Counted from the first letter of the stretch, positions 1 through 11,223 are shown. The stretch is DNA of 64,000 bases from Dryomyza anilis (GCA_951804985.1 OX638131.1:90222349-90286348), one strand, 5' to 3'. Made by a program: numbers and translations. The notes: a model not told the origin generated them from the sequence alone.

Positions 1-83
1 AAGTGTAAAAGAATCCAGGATGTAATTTATTGAAAAATTAAATCTAGTCAAAATTTGTATTTTATTTAAATTCTTTATTGCAG

Positions 84-284
84 ATATCAACAATGCGCGC
101 TTTAAAGTCGGAGTTACTGTTTTTCTGTAAATTTTGGCTGCACCGCAAACCACTGCGTACCTATCAACGAAGTAGAGACTCCACATCTACCGGTTATTCC
201 TCAATTCAAAATTCCACAAATTCCGAACCAACTTCCGAGAAGAAGAAAAAGAAATCACGAAAGAAGAAAAAAGTCGCGAAGTAA
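84..284 (+). CDS. Kainate-type ionotropic glutamate receptor, last coding exon (partial)
   Basis: This is the C-terminal exon of a receptor gene that continues off the left edge. It follows an acceptor (TTCTTTATTGCAG at 71-83) in phase 0 and encodes 66 residues before TAA at 282-284. It begins ISTMRALKSELLFFCKFWL and continues HRKPLRTY, the cytoplasmic segment after the fourth membrane helix. The matching exon of the minus-strand receptor next door reads [18 protein letters not shown] then ITTKPVR, in the same phase and position, so the two are paralogues. The tail ends in a very basic run (EKKKKKSRKKKKVAK), which could be a trafficking or membrane-contact signal; that is inference. An ATG at 92 is internal and not a start. 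The neighbour is tail to tail 0.8 kb away. Identification rests on the paralogous exon; no pore or ligand-binding sequence is inside the window. Confidence 0.8.
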   Translation: MSTMRALKSELLFFCKFWLHRKPLRTYQRSRDSTSTGYSSIQNSTNSEPTSEKKKKKSRKKKKVAK

Positions 285-312
285 TTTTAAGAATATCTTC
301 TATGTAGTTTTT

Positions 313-318
313 AATAAA
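313..318 (+). terminator. Candidate polyadenylation signal of the left receptor gene
   Basis: AATAAA lies 29 bases after the stop codon of the plus-strand receptor exon. It is a canonical hexamer in an AT-rich 3' region, so a chance match is possible. Confidence 0.45.
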
Positions 319-711
319 ATGTAGATAAAATAACTAAATAGCGTAAAATAATTTATAATAGTTTATTTTTTTTATATACTTTTTCTAAGAAAACTAAATT
401 TTAAATAATTAATTTTATCAACATGAAAATTGCATAAAACTTCAAAAAAAATTCTAGAATACGAGAAAACGAGAAAACATTTCGCATAGACATTCCATGC
501 ATAATTGTCATATGATTCACAGGTACTGATTCTGTCTGTCTACTCAGCTCTAATTATAATGTCACGTTTAAAAGGGCATATTTTAAAAAGTAGAGCCGAT
601 AGGAAAAAGTTTGTAATTTTTATCGTTAATATGGACTATGCTCTGAATAACTATAAATCATTTTTATGTTTATCATTTAATACTAAATCTTAAAACAGCT
701 ATTTAAAAATA

Positions 712-1040
712 GCAACCGACATTAATGACATTCATTAATCAATCCAGCAATGAAAATCACTAATTTAATGAAAACATTTTTCGTTAATTCAGCAATTATA
801 TTTGCAAAAATGAATATTTGTACGTCAATGTAGCAAATTAATTAGTCGGCGCAGTTTTGTTTGATAAATTATTTGCTTCATTGACGTACAAATATTCATA
901 TTAGCAAACGGAATTGCTGAATTAACGAAGAACAGCAAATGTTTTCATTAAATTAGTGAATTTCATTTTACTGGATTGATTAATGAATGCAATTAATGTC
1001 GGTTGCAATATTTACGTCGATTGTTTTTTTCTGTGTGTGG
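712..1040. mobile_element. MITE, long inverted repeat (family with CACAGAAAAAAA ends)
   Basis: Two arms of about 125-140 bp (roughly 712-840 and 869-1007) are near reverse complements: CGACATTAATGACATTCATT on the left answers AATGCAATTAATGTCGG on the right. The right side continues into TTTACGTCGATTGTTTTTTT and CTGTGTG, the end sequence of the elements at 9211-9895 and 26935-27702. The left end lacks that part, so this copy is truncated. It sits between the two convergent receptor genes, so transcripts from either side could run into the hairpin. Confidence 0.7.
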
Positions 1041-1092
1041 GATGTCCATAATAATTTACAATTGTTTTAAACATTTTTGAAATCTTCTCAGT

Positions 1093-4000
1093 TCAAATCT
1101 CAAGTCCCGCCTTGCCGCTTATTTTGCTATCACGTTGTGAACGTCGATGATGTGCATGGTGATGATGATGATGCTCATGTTTGCGTTCCTCCCTGTTACT
1201 CTCTTCCATTTGTGTCGACTTGTCCAACTTAATTTGCAGAGGCTTCTCTTGTTTCTCCAGCTCCTCAATATTCGCGTGTTCGGAACGCAATGATTTCAAT
1301 GAAAACATGGAGCTAATTTTGCGTAGCTTATCGTGTACCGACAACTTATCATGTTCACCAGCGGCCGCAGAACTTTTTATGCTTTTTAAACTATGCGTAG
1401 TAGAGAGTCCGAGAGATTTCGAAGAACGCTTCGATGTGGAATTAGAACTCGAGCTGTTGCTGCTCGATTTTCCCGAGCTGTTGCGTACCGGTTTTGTGGT
1501 AATCCAAAAACTAAAAGCAAATATTGTCTCCAATTTAAGAGCTTCGTATAGCGAAATCTTGAAATTGGAATTTGTTATATTTAAAACCATTTTAGGAATT
1601 TAATGCGACATACCTTCTCCTCTATGGCCACTGCCTTTACATTCCACAAAAACTCAAAGAGTCCTATTGTGATGGCGGACACCAAACCGATGCCGAGTAC
1701 AAGAAACACACCGCCTACATTCTCCAAATCCAGTTCGGCTGTATCACCACCACCGGCTACGGCCTTTGAACAGTTTCCACCACCGTGCATCTCCTTCCAC
1801 CACTTACGCTTCAGCTCGGCAAGGGCGCCGGATTCGCCAAGTGTGAGCACCGCACCGCTGATCTGTTTGCGATATGGAGAATCTGAAAATTATGTTTATT
1901 TCATATTTTAAAAGTGCCTTAGAATAAATAAAACTGAAAATGTCCATAAAAACAACTTACTAAAGGGCATCGCAATACCATAGGTCTTATAATCCAGCCA
2001 ACCGCCCACCTGCATCAATTCGCACTTTCGCTCGATGATATACTCCAAGCTGGTCGATTCCATTAGAAAGGCAAACGTACGTTTTCCCTTTAGAACGCGT
2101 TCAACCCCCTCGTCGTTGCTCTTGGTAAAGACAGACGGACGCGCCGCTTCCATGGCCGACCACATGCGTTGATATGTACTAAAATTCGATTCCTAACGTT
2201 TAAGAGATACATTTTGTATTATAACGAACTTCAAAATTTTTTTTAATTTGCGTTTACCTGAAAGAATGATAGGGTACTGCCACCTTTGACAGCGCCATAT
2301 TTAATTTTACTCTGCGCCGCCAAATCCTCGGCACTTTCAATGGAGCTGTCCATGCGTGACATGGTGAGAAAGGCGGCCAAATTGGCGGTGTATGAGTTCA
2401 GCATCATGAGGGCGAAGAACCACCACATGCCGGTGGCCAAGCGGGTTGAAGCGGCTCTGGAAACAAGTATTCAAAATTTGTTAAAATAACACTCGAATAG
2501 TATAAGTCAAATAGTAAAACTTATCGAAGTAGGGCTTTTTATCGTAAATACATCTTTTTAGTTATACATTGTTCGTATTCTCTTCATTTCATCACCACGT
2601 ACGCCCATGACCAAGTCGGAATACGAATTTAAGTCCATACATCCGAACTGCTGAGCCCCACTTTTAATTTTACTTACTTCGGCAATATATCGCAACCCTG
2701 TCCCATTAACGAGCCCATCACCAGCCATGTCGTATTCATAGTACTCCATGCATTCTCCAACTCCTCGGGCTCCTTGCAGGGATGCGGATTCTCCCAGTCC
2801 GAGGGCGCCATGCGTGACAGTAAAATAAATATCAGTGAGACACACAAATAGGCGGTGGCCATGTATATCCAGACATCCAACGAAAATGGTGAAAGAAAGG
2901 AAAACAGATTAGGCGGTGGTGTCTCGGCCTTCGCATACAAAATACTAATGCCAAGTGTCATAAATGGTGGCGTAAAATCAACTGCCGTGCGACGTGTTGA
3001 GGTCATGGTAAGATCACAAATTCCCAGATCGGCGTTCTAAGCAAACTCGATATATAAATATTTTAAACCAGAAATAACGTTTATCATTTTCCTTACACCA
3101 TCCAACAACTGTTTTACCAAACCATCCCATTCTTGGGTTTCCTGATTGAGGCTACCATATTTGCCATCTGGTGCCAATTCGAACTGATATTTAACATTTA
3201 GCAACGCAGCAATGCCATCTATTAGATCCATGGAGTAACCTTCATAGCGGGCATTGCCTTCGAGGCGCTCTCCTTCTTTGGGGGTTCTGAAAGGATGCGT
3301 AAATATATTTGCAATTTTAGATCCCTTTTTTACGAAATTAAATATCAAATTAATCCATTAGATCTTTCTCAAATCAAATATATATTTATCATGTACCAAA
3401 ATTCACCTTAACGATAAAAATGGCGCCCCCAGTCGAGAAGTTACTATAAACGTCTTATTAGTTAGTTTTTCAACAATACGTTTATCGCTCATATCCTGAC
3501 TCGACTGCAGATCAAGGCCATTAACCGGATCCCAAGTGGCCAGATCAAACCAGGAGGTATGATCCAATTGCATGACATGCAATGTGAAAAAACTGCGCTG
3601 TCCATAATCATTGAAATCAATGCGACCTGTGGAGACCTCTTCAGAGCGCTTCATATTTATAAAAAAAAAACGTTTTGAAACAAAAAATAGTTTTTTTTAA
3701 AGGTTCTTTAGATTGAAAAATACGTTTACAAACCGCGCGCATAAACTCCACAATGCGACGTCCGAATGGCCAGACACGGTTTTTGCGACATTCGATTTTA
3801 TTTGGTGGCGTTAGTTCATCGGCAATACCTAGTTCGCTGAGACCCTTGACGAACAGCCATAACGCATCGTTGATTAAAATCATATTGGTCTATATTAGAA
3901 TTTTTTTTATAAAATCTTTTGGAATTTTCTAGAAATTACTCAAGTAAAACCTTCACTTGCGTCGGCGACACACGATAGTAACGTCCTTCGCGTTTTTCAC

Positions 4001-7000
4001 GTTCCTCCCAATCATGTACCACATTCTTGACATGGAAATCTGTAGGATCCATAATGCGTATGGTCGTTATGTTGGCGCTAACCTCATGCAGTTCCTGCAT
4101 ATCGAGGGTATGCGTGTCCAGTTGTGGTATAAAGATGCTCTGGAATTTATTTTTTGTTAATAGTAATTGTAACTTAAAAAAAAAAGATTAAAAGAAGACC
4201 ATATCAAGTCAAATTAAGTTAAATTGAAGAATTTATTTTCTAAAAATTGATATCAATAGTGAAAGATTTCCTATTAATAAATATAAACCCTTAAATATAT
4301 CAGAAATGTTTTAGATCCGTCAAATCGAGGTTTAGTCAAACTTAAGACAAACTTAGTCAAACTTAGGACTATTTTTTCCCAAATTACAATGTATTATACT
4401 TCGAAATATATATTAGAATTGAATTGAATAACGCCAATGAAACAAATCACAAATACAAGAAACTGAACCGAAATTAAATATTTATTATATGGGAATATGT
4501 TCGTATTTAATCAAGAAATATATTTCTTGACTTAAGCCAAATTATATTTTAATTGTTTGGTAATCTTGAATAAAGAATATGTCCAATTATATTTTTAATT
4601 CCAATTATTAAATATTTATATATTTTTCTCAGTTGTAAAATTGATTTCTTGTTCCTTGAATTAAAAAGAATATAATTCGAATACTTCTTGATTTAAGCTT
4701 ATGACTATTTTACACTCCGTCTAATTAAACCAACCTGATATTCTCCCAGCATTTTGAGCTCATTTGCCTGTCGTAAAATACTGATAACATTCTCGACTGA
4801 ACAGTGCAGCACCAGACAATTGTCGGTCGATAATTTGATGCTCTTCAGAAATGGACGATGATCTTCATCGGATCCTAGTTGGCGCACTGTGGTCGACGTG
4901 CTGGAGGGTTCACCGATTTGCAATACATCTTGAATCTGTTGCAATTCTGCACACAATATTTAGTAAAAAATATACTATTAATCCTGTTTCGAGATAGATT
5001 GACTCAGGGAAGAATTGTCTAGGAGATGATTGCCTTGGGGAATAATAGTAACGGGGAATAATTATTTTGGGAAAGAATGCTGCGGCGGATAGTTGTTTCG
5101 GGGAAGAATTATTCGAGAAAGAATTATTTTGGAAACAATTGTCTCGGGGAATAATTGTCTTGTAGAACAATATTATACTGGAGTAGTTGTCTCGGTGAAG
5201 AAATATTCGAAAAAGAATTGTTCTGGGACCTATTGTCTCATTGAATAATTGTCTTGTCGAATAATTGTCTAGGTTAAGAATTATCTTGGAAAAGAATAGT
5301 CGAAGAAAACTTATTAGTAACCCGTAAATTGTTGTAACACAAAATCATTTGAAATGTTCAGAAAAATTGTCTGCGGAAGAATTGTCCGGAAAAGAATAGT
5401 GCAGGAAAGAATTATTTCGGAAATTAATTGTCTTGGAGAAAAAGGGTCATGGGAATGAAAGGTCCGGGGTAAGAATTTCGGGAATTAAATGTCTGGGGGA
5501 AAATGTCAGAGAAGAATTATTCGTAACTCGATCAATTGTTGTGAAGAAAAATTGTCTTGAGGAAGATATGTTTAGTTTATAAATTGTCTAGGAAAAAATA
5601 TGTTGGAGATGAATTGTTATTATACGAAAAAACAAATTCTAAATCATTTTAATGGTGTTATTCATGTCTGTCTCGAAAAGAATTATCCTGGAATGAATAT
5701 TTCAGATAGAATAGTCCAGCATAGAAATATGAATTTGTCGGGAAAAAAACTGTTTGAGGAATAAATGTTAGAAATAAATTGTTCGTAACCCGAAAATACA
5801 AATTCAAAATCATTTGAATGGAAATATTAATAAAAATAATTGTCTCAGGAAAAATTACCTAGGAAAGAATAGTCCAGGGAACAATTGCCTCGGATATATA
5901 TTGTCTTGGAAAAGAATTAATGTGGATATGAATTGACTTGGAAAAGAATTAATGTGGAGACGAAAAGTCTTTAGTAAGAATTGGTCGCGTTGAATTTTCT
6001 GAGGAAAATTTAGGATATTAATTGTCTTTAACCCAAGAATGAATTATTCGGAAGAGAATAGTGTAGGAAAAAACAAATTCAAAATCGTTTGAATGGATAT
6101 ATGCATAAAAAAATTGTCTCTGGGAGAATAATCCGGAAGAATAGTACGGAAAAGAATAGTCCGGAAAGTAATAGTCAAGAGAACAATTATCTCATGTAGA
6201 AAAAATGTATTCAAGTAGTCTGAAAATTCTTTGGTAAGATTTGTCGCGAAAGAATTTTCTAGGAACAAGATAGGAACAAGACTTTGTTCGTAACCCGAAA
6301 AAGACAATTTCACAATGGTTTAAAAGGAAGAATTTGCGGTTAAGAATTAGCTTGGAGAAAAATTTCTAAGGTAAGAATTGTCGGGACATAATTGTCTGGG
6401 GAAAATGTCGGAGTAGAATTGTTCATAATCCGAAAAATACAAATATAAAATCATTTTAATAACTATATTCGTCTAAGGAAGTATTGTCCGGGATATAATA
6501 GTCCAGGAAAGAATTGTCTCGGCAATGAATTTTCTTGGAGAAAAATTGTCTTGGGAAAGAAATGTCTAGGATATGAATTATCTGGTGAAAAAAAAGAATT
6601 GTTTGTAGCCCCAAAAATCAACTTTAAAATCTGAAATATTAATACAAAAATTTATCTCGGACAGAATTCATAATAATATTTCAGAGAAAAATTGTCTCGA
6701 GGATGAATTTTTCATTTCAACAACATTTTTCTTTGAAAGGTCTACAGTAAAGGTCTGGAGTAAAGATGGGCGCCTGCCTGTTTTTTTGATCGCACGGACA
6801 CGCACGAGCCCGACGATAAAACACGGGATATAAAAGACACGAAGAAGCAAGGAAAAAAACGGTTCTGATCCCGGTTCCGGTCACAATTACGGTTCTTTGC
6901 GGTCTCAGAGTAGGACTAAAACCCTTGGAATATCGGTGCCTCTCCGGAATTGGAATCTGTCGGGGACCGCAAAGAAACGGAATCAGAACCGTTTCGAATT

Positions 7001-7959
7001 TTGGAATCGGAATCGGAACCGGAGCACGGACACGCACGGGCACAGCAACAACTAGCACGCACGGTGATATTTTTGGGCATGACACGAAAAAAGCACGGCA
7101 CGCGTCCATGTCTAGTCTGGAGTAAGAATTATCGAGAAATAATTGTAAAAAACTTAAAAATTCATAAATTAAAATTTTTCATAGAAATTGAATCAAAATT
7201 TACAAAAAGTTCATTATTTAAGTAAACATTTTATGAAATTTTTCATCAAATAGTACTTGAAATTTTCTTCGATACCTTTTTCCGATTCATAGATAATGGT
7301 AAAGCTACGCCAACTGAAGCTTTGTACAATTTCAGCAATGCCGCGCGCCAGCAACAAGTTATCCGGGTGCAAATTCAGGGTGAAGGCGTTCAGTTGACGA
7401 TCCAACAGAGCCTCACGTGGCGACCAGTCATAGATAATGTGCGGTATATCCAACGTGCTGCATATCGAGCTGACAATATCTATAAAACATAGAAAATAAA
7501 ATAAATAAATATACTAAATAAGTAGAATGAAAAGGAAAAATAAATAACAGACCCGAACTGCTGGCTGCATTTGGGCCAAAAATAGCAATAACGCCTTGCG
7601 TAATCAAATTGCAAACTGCGAAGAAAATTTTTACACAAAATTCAACATTTTTCTATATAACTTTTCGACCACTTAGTTACCGATTTTCTCCATGGTAAAA
7701 CTATCATCAGTATCGGCATATACGACAATTGGAACCAGTTCGAAACTACGTTCGTAGATGTTGGCGCGTTCGACTGCAGTGCGAAAAGCTATTTCCGATT
7801 CATCCTTTTCATCGGGCAATATTACACCTATTTAAAGAAGTTTAATATATTTGAATTTTTCTAAAAAATTAAAGAAAAATACTTGCCGATATTAAATTGT
7901 TGACGCGCCGTTATTAACGTTGCGCCAAGTATATAAATTATTATTTGTAAAATTAACAT
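1093..7959 (-). CDS. Kainate-type ionotropic glutamate receptor, 14 coding exons, 997 aa
   Basis: Glutamate-gated cation channel subunit of the plasma membrane. Coding exons, in gene order: 7959-7887, 7827-7681, 7615-7553, 7479-7276, 4946-4735, 4139-3957, 3889-3734, 3648-3407, 3286-3097, 3036-2678, 2456-2258, 2192-1961, 1882-1614, 1557-1093. They sum to 2994 nt with every phase matching. Residues 1-18 look like a signal peptide. The amino-terminal domain runs to about 400 ([11 protein letters not shown] near 23). S1 carries the ligand Arg505 (TMTSTRR), M1 is about 544-563, the pore loop is [13 protein letters not shown] (594-606), M3 has [11 protein letters not shown] (631-641), S2 has the ligand Glu721 (FLMEST) and M4 is about 810-832. 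The tail (844-997) is Ser-rich with a His run. The Q/R-site position holds Gly, and intron 1 has a GC donor. The acceptor of exon 8 (ATGAAG) is the weakest join. Possible orthologue of Drosophila clumsy or a close paralogue. Confidence 0.9.
4975..6700. repeat. Degenerate minisatellite filling receptor intron 4
   Basis: Dozens of imperfect units related to GGGAAGAATTGTCTCGG or GGAATAATTGTCT follow one another, about 14-35 bp apart, with no strict period. They occupy most of the 2.3-kb intron between exons 4 and 5 of the receptor gene. A longer sub-repeat (CGAAAAATACAAATTCAAAATCATTTGAATGG-like) recurs near 5330, 5630, 5790, 6070, 6300 and 6430. No coding potential is seen. A small block of related units occurs in reverse orientation at 27715-27860. 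Confidence 0.75.
6764..7114. mobile_element. GC-rich palindromic non-autonomous DNA element, hAT-like
   Basis: This 351-bp block is much richer in GC than its surroundings and is internally palindromic. ACGGTTCTGAT and GGTTCTTTGCGGTCT on the left (about 6860-6905) answer GACCGCAAAGAAACGGAATC and AGAACCGT on the right (about 6965-6995). The ends, ATGGGCGCCTGCC and (reversed) ATGGACGCGTGCC, form an imperfect terminal inverted repeat. It interrupts the intronic minisatellite and is flanked by 11-bp direct copies of GTCTGGAGTAA (6753-6763 and 7115-7125), an extended match that would contain an 8-bp hAT-type target duplication. Apparent ORFs here are composition artefacts. Confidence 0.6.
7881..7887 (-). 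other. Non-canonical GC splice donor of receptor intron 1
   Basis: The first coding exon must end ATCG and be followed by GCAAGT to continue into GTGTAATATTGCCC of exon 2, giving [11 protein letters not shown], which fits the family. No GT is available at the required place. GCAAGT is the usual sequence of the minor GC-AG class of donors. Confidence 0.7.
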
Positions 7960-8745
7960 TCTCAAAAACTTTTTATTGCATTGTAAATTTTAATTATTTC
8001 TACAGTTTGACTAATTTATAAATTTTATTAGAGACTTCTGTACTATTGCGCTCTTAAAACTGCACTAAAAATTATGTTTTTCTAAATTAAAGCAATTGCC
8101 ATGCATCTGACTTTAAATGAGGCCAATATTTTTGGCAAACACTACATAGTTTTGGTGATCTTTGTTATTTTTACGTTTTTGCGGTTTTGTTTTGAGTACT
8201 TATTTCAGTGATTTGTTTTGCTTGCTACTTTCTATACATTGTCTCAAAATAGATTTTATCGAAATAAATTCTATTTTAAATATTGTTTTGTTTACAAACA
8301 AATAATTTAAATGGAGAGACATTTTTCGTAAAATTAGCGCATGTTTAGTCCACTGACCCAGTTAGGTAGTATTTATTATTTGTGATAATTGCAAATTTTT
8401 ACCGGTTTAAAAGAAAATATTAATTCTTATTTTAAATATCGAAAATTTTTGTTTTTACTTATTGATTATCGACATTTTTTGATTTTGGTATTTTATTTAC
8501 ATTCTTGTCTTCCAGACTTTTTTCGAGGATTATGCACAATTCTTCCCACAATAATTTTCGTCCAAAGATGACTTTCAAATGTTGAAATATATATTTACTA
8601 CTGCACATAGTTCATCAATATTTTTGACTAAATTTTCGAAATTGTAGAAAACGTTTATTTTATCTAGTATTTATAACTTTTTAACCAAGAGTCGTAATTT
8701 ATTTTCTTTAATGGGGGTTTAAAAAAGATACATATTATATTTTGA

Positions 8746-8885
8746 TTTGTATACCGTACATTAGGAATGAAAGGGTATATTCAGTTTGGTACGCCGTTTG
8801 TAACACCCAGAACGAAGCATATCCGGTATGGAAAAGTATATTTATTCTTGATCAGCATGACCTCCTGAGTCAATTTAGCGATGAC
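8746..8885 (-). repeat. Fragment of dispersed dipteran repeat (GGTATAAAAA family)
   Basis: The reverse complement matches the end of the repeats at 33386-34208 and 35780-35930. Shared blocks are GAAAGGGTAT, TTCAGTTTGGTACGCCGTTT, AACACCCAGAA, GGTATGGAAAAGTATAT, CTTGATCAGCATGAC and TTTAGCGATG. It directly abuts a tRNA-derived SINE. Confidence 0.65.
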
Positions 8886-8889
8886 CATT

Positions 8890-9137
8890 TTGAGCTGTGC
8901 GTGTTATATTTGTACTCAAAGTGGTGGGACCTACGTTTATTGCCGAATCCGAACGGCGGGTGAGAGCTTTTTCATAGGCAATGGTTTTACTCTCGTAGGT
9001 TTGCCATTTACTGACGAGAGGTAGCGCGGTATAGAAAAATGTTTCTATGAAAATATGTTGTTAGTCCCAGTCCAGGCTTGAACCGGGGACCTTTCGGCTC
9101 GAAGTCCAACGCACTAACCACTGAGCTACGAGCTACT
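8890..9137 (-). mobile_element. tRNA-derived SINE
   Basis: Read on the minus strand, the head (from about 9130) is tRNA-like: an A box TAGCTCAGTGGTTAGTGCG, an anticodon-arm-like segment with CTTCGAG in the loop, then a B box GGTTCAAGCC at about 9089. These are internal RNA polymerase III promoter elements. The body shares CCTCTCGTCAGTAAATGGC and GTCCCACCACTTTGAG with the copy at 24211-24660. Two dispersed copies with the same non-tRNA body make it a SINE rather than a tRNA gene. No poly(A) tail is evident. Confidence 0.75.
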
Positions 9138-9210
9138 TATGTTGAAATACCTCATATAAAATTTACATCTCCAGATAAAAACGTCAGTTTCGTGATTTAA
9201 AACTTTTGTA

Positions 9211-9895
9211 CACAGAAAAAAATAATCGACGTAAATACAGCAATCAAAATTAATCTAGCAATGATATTTTTTCCTTTTTCATGTATTGAGCAAACACATT
9301 CGCTAAAAATGTTATTTGCGTCCAAAAATATACCAATAAATGATTTTGCTTAAGTTGGTATAGTCGACGTTTTAAAAGCAATTTTGTATTTTCACAGTAT
9401 TATTATAATTCGTTTTTAGTTTATTAAAAAATAATAATATAAATTCTTGTGAAAGTATATAACAAACATACTTTTCTGAAGATGAAGCATAATTATATAT
9501 GCAACTATTGTCATCATCATCATTTTCAACGACACCAATAGAGTATGATCAAACTCTATAAGCGTTTCTTTTGACATGAACCAAATGTGAACTGATATGC
9601 GCGCCAACTCAAAATTCTAATTCTAAGCGAATTCCACCAATTTCACGAATTCTACTTAATTCACCAGCGCTGTAAGCGAGTACACGAACACACACCACGC
9701 ACTGTTAGAGCGACCACGCACTGCTATAACATCAACGCGGTATGCGAATACACATAGCTGTTGCCAGCAAATGCGATTGCTAATACGATGAATGTGTACG
9801 CTAATACAATTAATAATTTAGTCGGCGAAGTTTTAGCAATAATTTGATTGTGTTGATGAACGTTTTTGGCTATATTTACGATTTTTTTTTCTGTG
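9211..9895. mobile_element. TA-flanked MITE, Tc1/mariner-like (family CACAGAAAAAAATAATCGAC)
   Basis: The left end, CACAGAAAAAAATAATCGAC then GTAAATACAGCAAT, is answered by TATATTTACGATTTTTTTTT and CTGTG on the right. Both sides are flanked by TA (9209-9210 and 9896-9897), the target of Tc1/mariner elements. It is 685 bp with no transposase ORF. The interior holds phrases also found in the copies at 712-1040 and 26935-27702, such as TTAGTCGGCG. Confidence 0.75.
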
Positions 9896-10075
9896 TAGTA
9901 CATTCAATACTTGCAATCCCATTTTAGTTTATACATCATTTTTTTAGAAAAAAAAAGATAAGCTTTCATTTAAAAATACAAAAACAAAAATAAAAACTGG
10001 CTATTTTTCGTTTTTAAAATTCAATAAATTTGGTTAAAAAAATAAATTTTTCCAAAATAAATAATTTTATTGTAA

Positions 10076-11223
10076 GGGCCCTATTATGATTAGCGAAGTG
10101 AATGCTTTTGGCGAAGCGAACGCTTTGGCGAAGCGAACGCAATTTGGCGAATGAACTGGCGAATGTACTAATTTTTATGGTTTTAAAAGTAAGCAACACT
10201 TTCAATATTGACAGATCAAACAGATACTATTTTATCTGAATATCTATTTTCGTTTATTAAAAAACCATTTAATATTATTTATGGTTTAAAAAACGTTAAC
10301 TCGATTCAGAACCATAACACTTTTTCGGTTTTTTGTTATTATTTGTCTATAAAAGATCAAAAATTATCCAAATAAACTTCGGAACAATTCAAGTTAGGTA
10401 AAATTTACAGGTAAATATGTTTTTAAATGTTAATATTGAAATTATTATTACATACAAATAAATACTTTTTATTAAAAAAGTAGTTTTTTTATTTGGAGCA
10501 ATACTTCTTTTATTTTAATTTAAAGAAACCCTAGAGTTTCAAAACAGCTGCTGTGAATTGTCTTGTTTAGAAAAAATAATAAAAATGTTCCAAAAAAACG
10601 ATGGGCCCAAAGAAGAGCGCGTTAAACAAAAGCCAATACGGTGTGCAGAAAGCTGGAGCGACGACGAGGAGTAAGACTAAAATAAGTGATAGTGATGGTG
10701 GTCTGTCCTCCGAAGCATTCATCTGTGGCACAAATAACTTCGCGCGATGAACCAAGCTGCATCCTCAGCAGCAGTCGGTGCAGTTCCAGACATTTCTTTT
10801 ATTAGTGTTAAGTTTAAAATCAAAATAAAAAGTGTGAAAAAAATTGTTTTTTTTACGTTTATTAGTTAGGTCACAAAAAACTCAAAATTATAGACATCCT
10901 TTTAGAAAAACTAAAGGATAAGATAAATTGAAAATCAGAAAAAGCCTAATAAACAAAAGCACAAAAGAAAAAAAATTAAAAATCAAAAGAAAAACTGAAA
11001 AACAATAGATAAAGATACGTTTGCCGATTCGTCACATGAACTGTTGATTCGCTTGATTTTGACACTTGAAGCGAATGAAAATCGGTTGAGTGTTGCATGT
11101 TTTTTTACGTTCGCTTAACTTTTCCCGTTTTTTGGCGAATAAAGTCTGGCGAATGTAACCGTAATAGCTTTTTGGACGTTCGCTTCGCCAAAACCATTCG
11201 CTTCGCTAATCATAATAGGGCCC
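10076..11223. mobile_element. TAA-flanked DNA element with GGGCCCTATTATGATTAGCG ends, PIF/Harbinger-like
   Basis: The left end GGGCCCTATTATGATTAGCG is matched by the reverse complement of CGCTAATCATAATAGGGCCC at the right end. Both ends continue with repeats of GGCGAAGCGAACG. The element is 1148 bp and flanked by TAA on both sides (10073-10075 and 11224-11226), a 3-bp TWA duplication typical of PIF/Harbinger elements. No transposase is recognisable, so it is non-autonomous. It contains a short GC-richer block at 10560-10800 with small ORFs. Confidence 0.65.
10585..10674 (+). CDS. Short ORF inside the TAA-flanked element, unrecognised
   Basis: A 29-codon ORF starts at ATG 10585 and ends at TAA 10672-10674. 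It reads MFQKNDGPKEERVKQK then PIRCAESWSDDEE, a charged peptide. The block is richer in GC than the rest of the element, and a second ATG at 10601 opens another 49-codon frame. It may be the remnant of an element-encoded protein or a captured exon. I do not recognise it, and it may not be translated. Confidence 0.2.
   Translation: MFQKNDGPKEERVKQKPIRCAESWSDDEE

Noticed and set aside
9060..9137. A functional tRNA gene on the minus strand
   Set aside because: A and B boxes are present, but the sequence continues into a body shared with a second dispersed copy, and the acceptor stem does not close cleanly. A SINE fits better.
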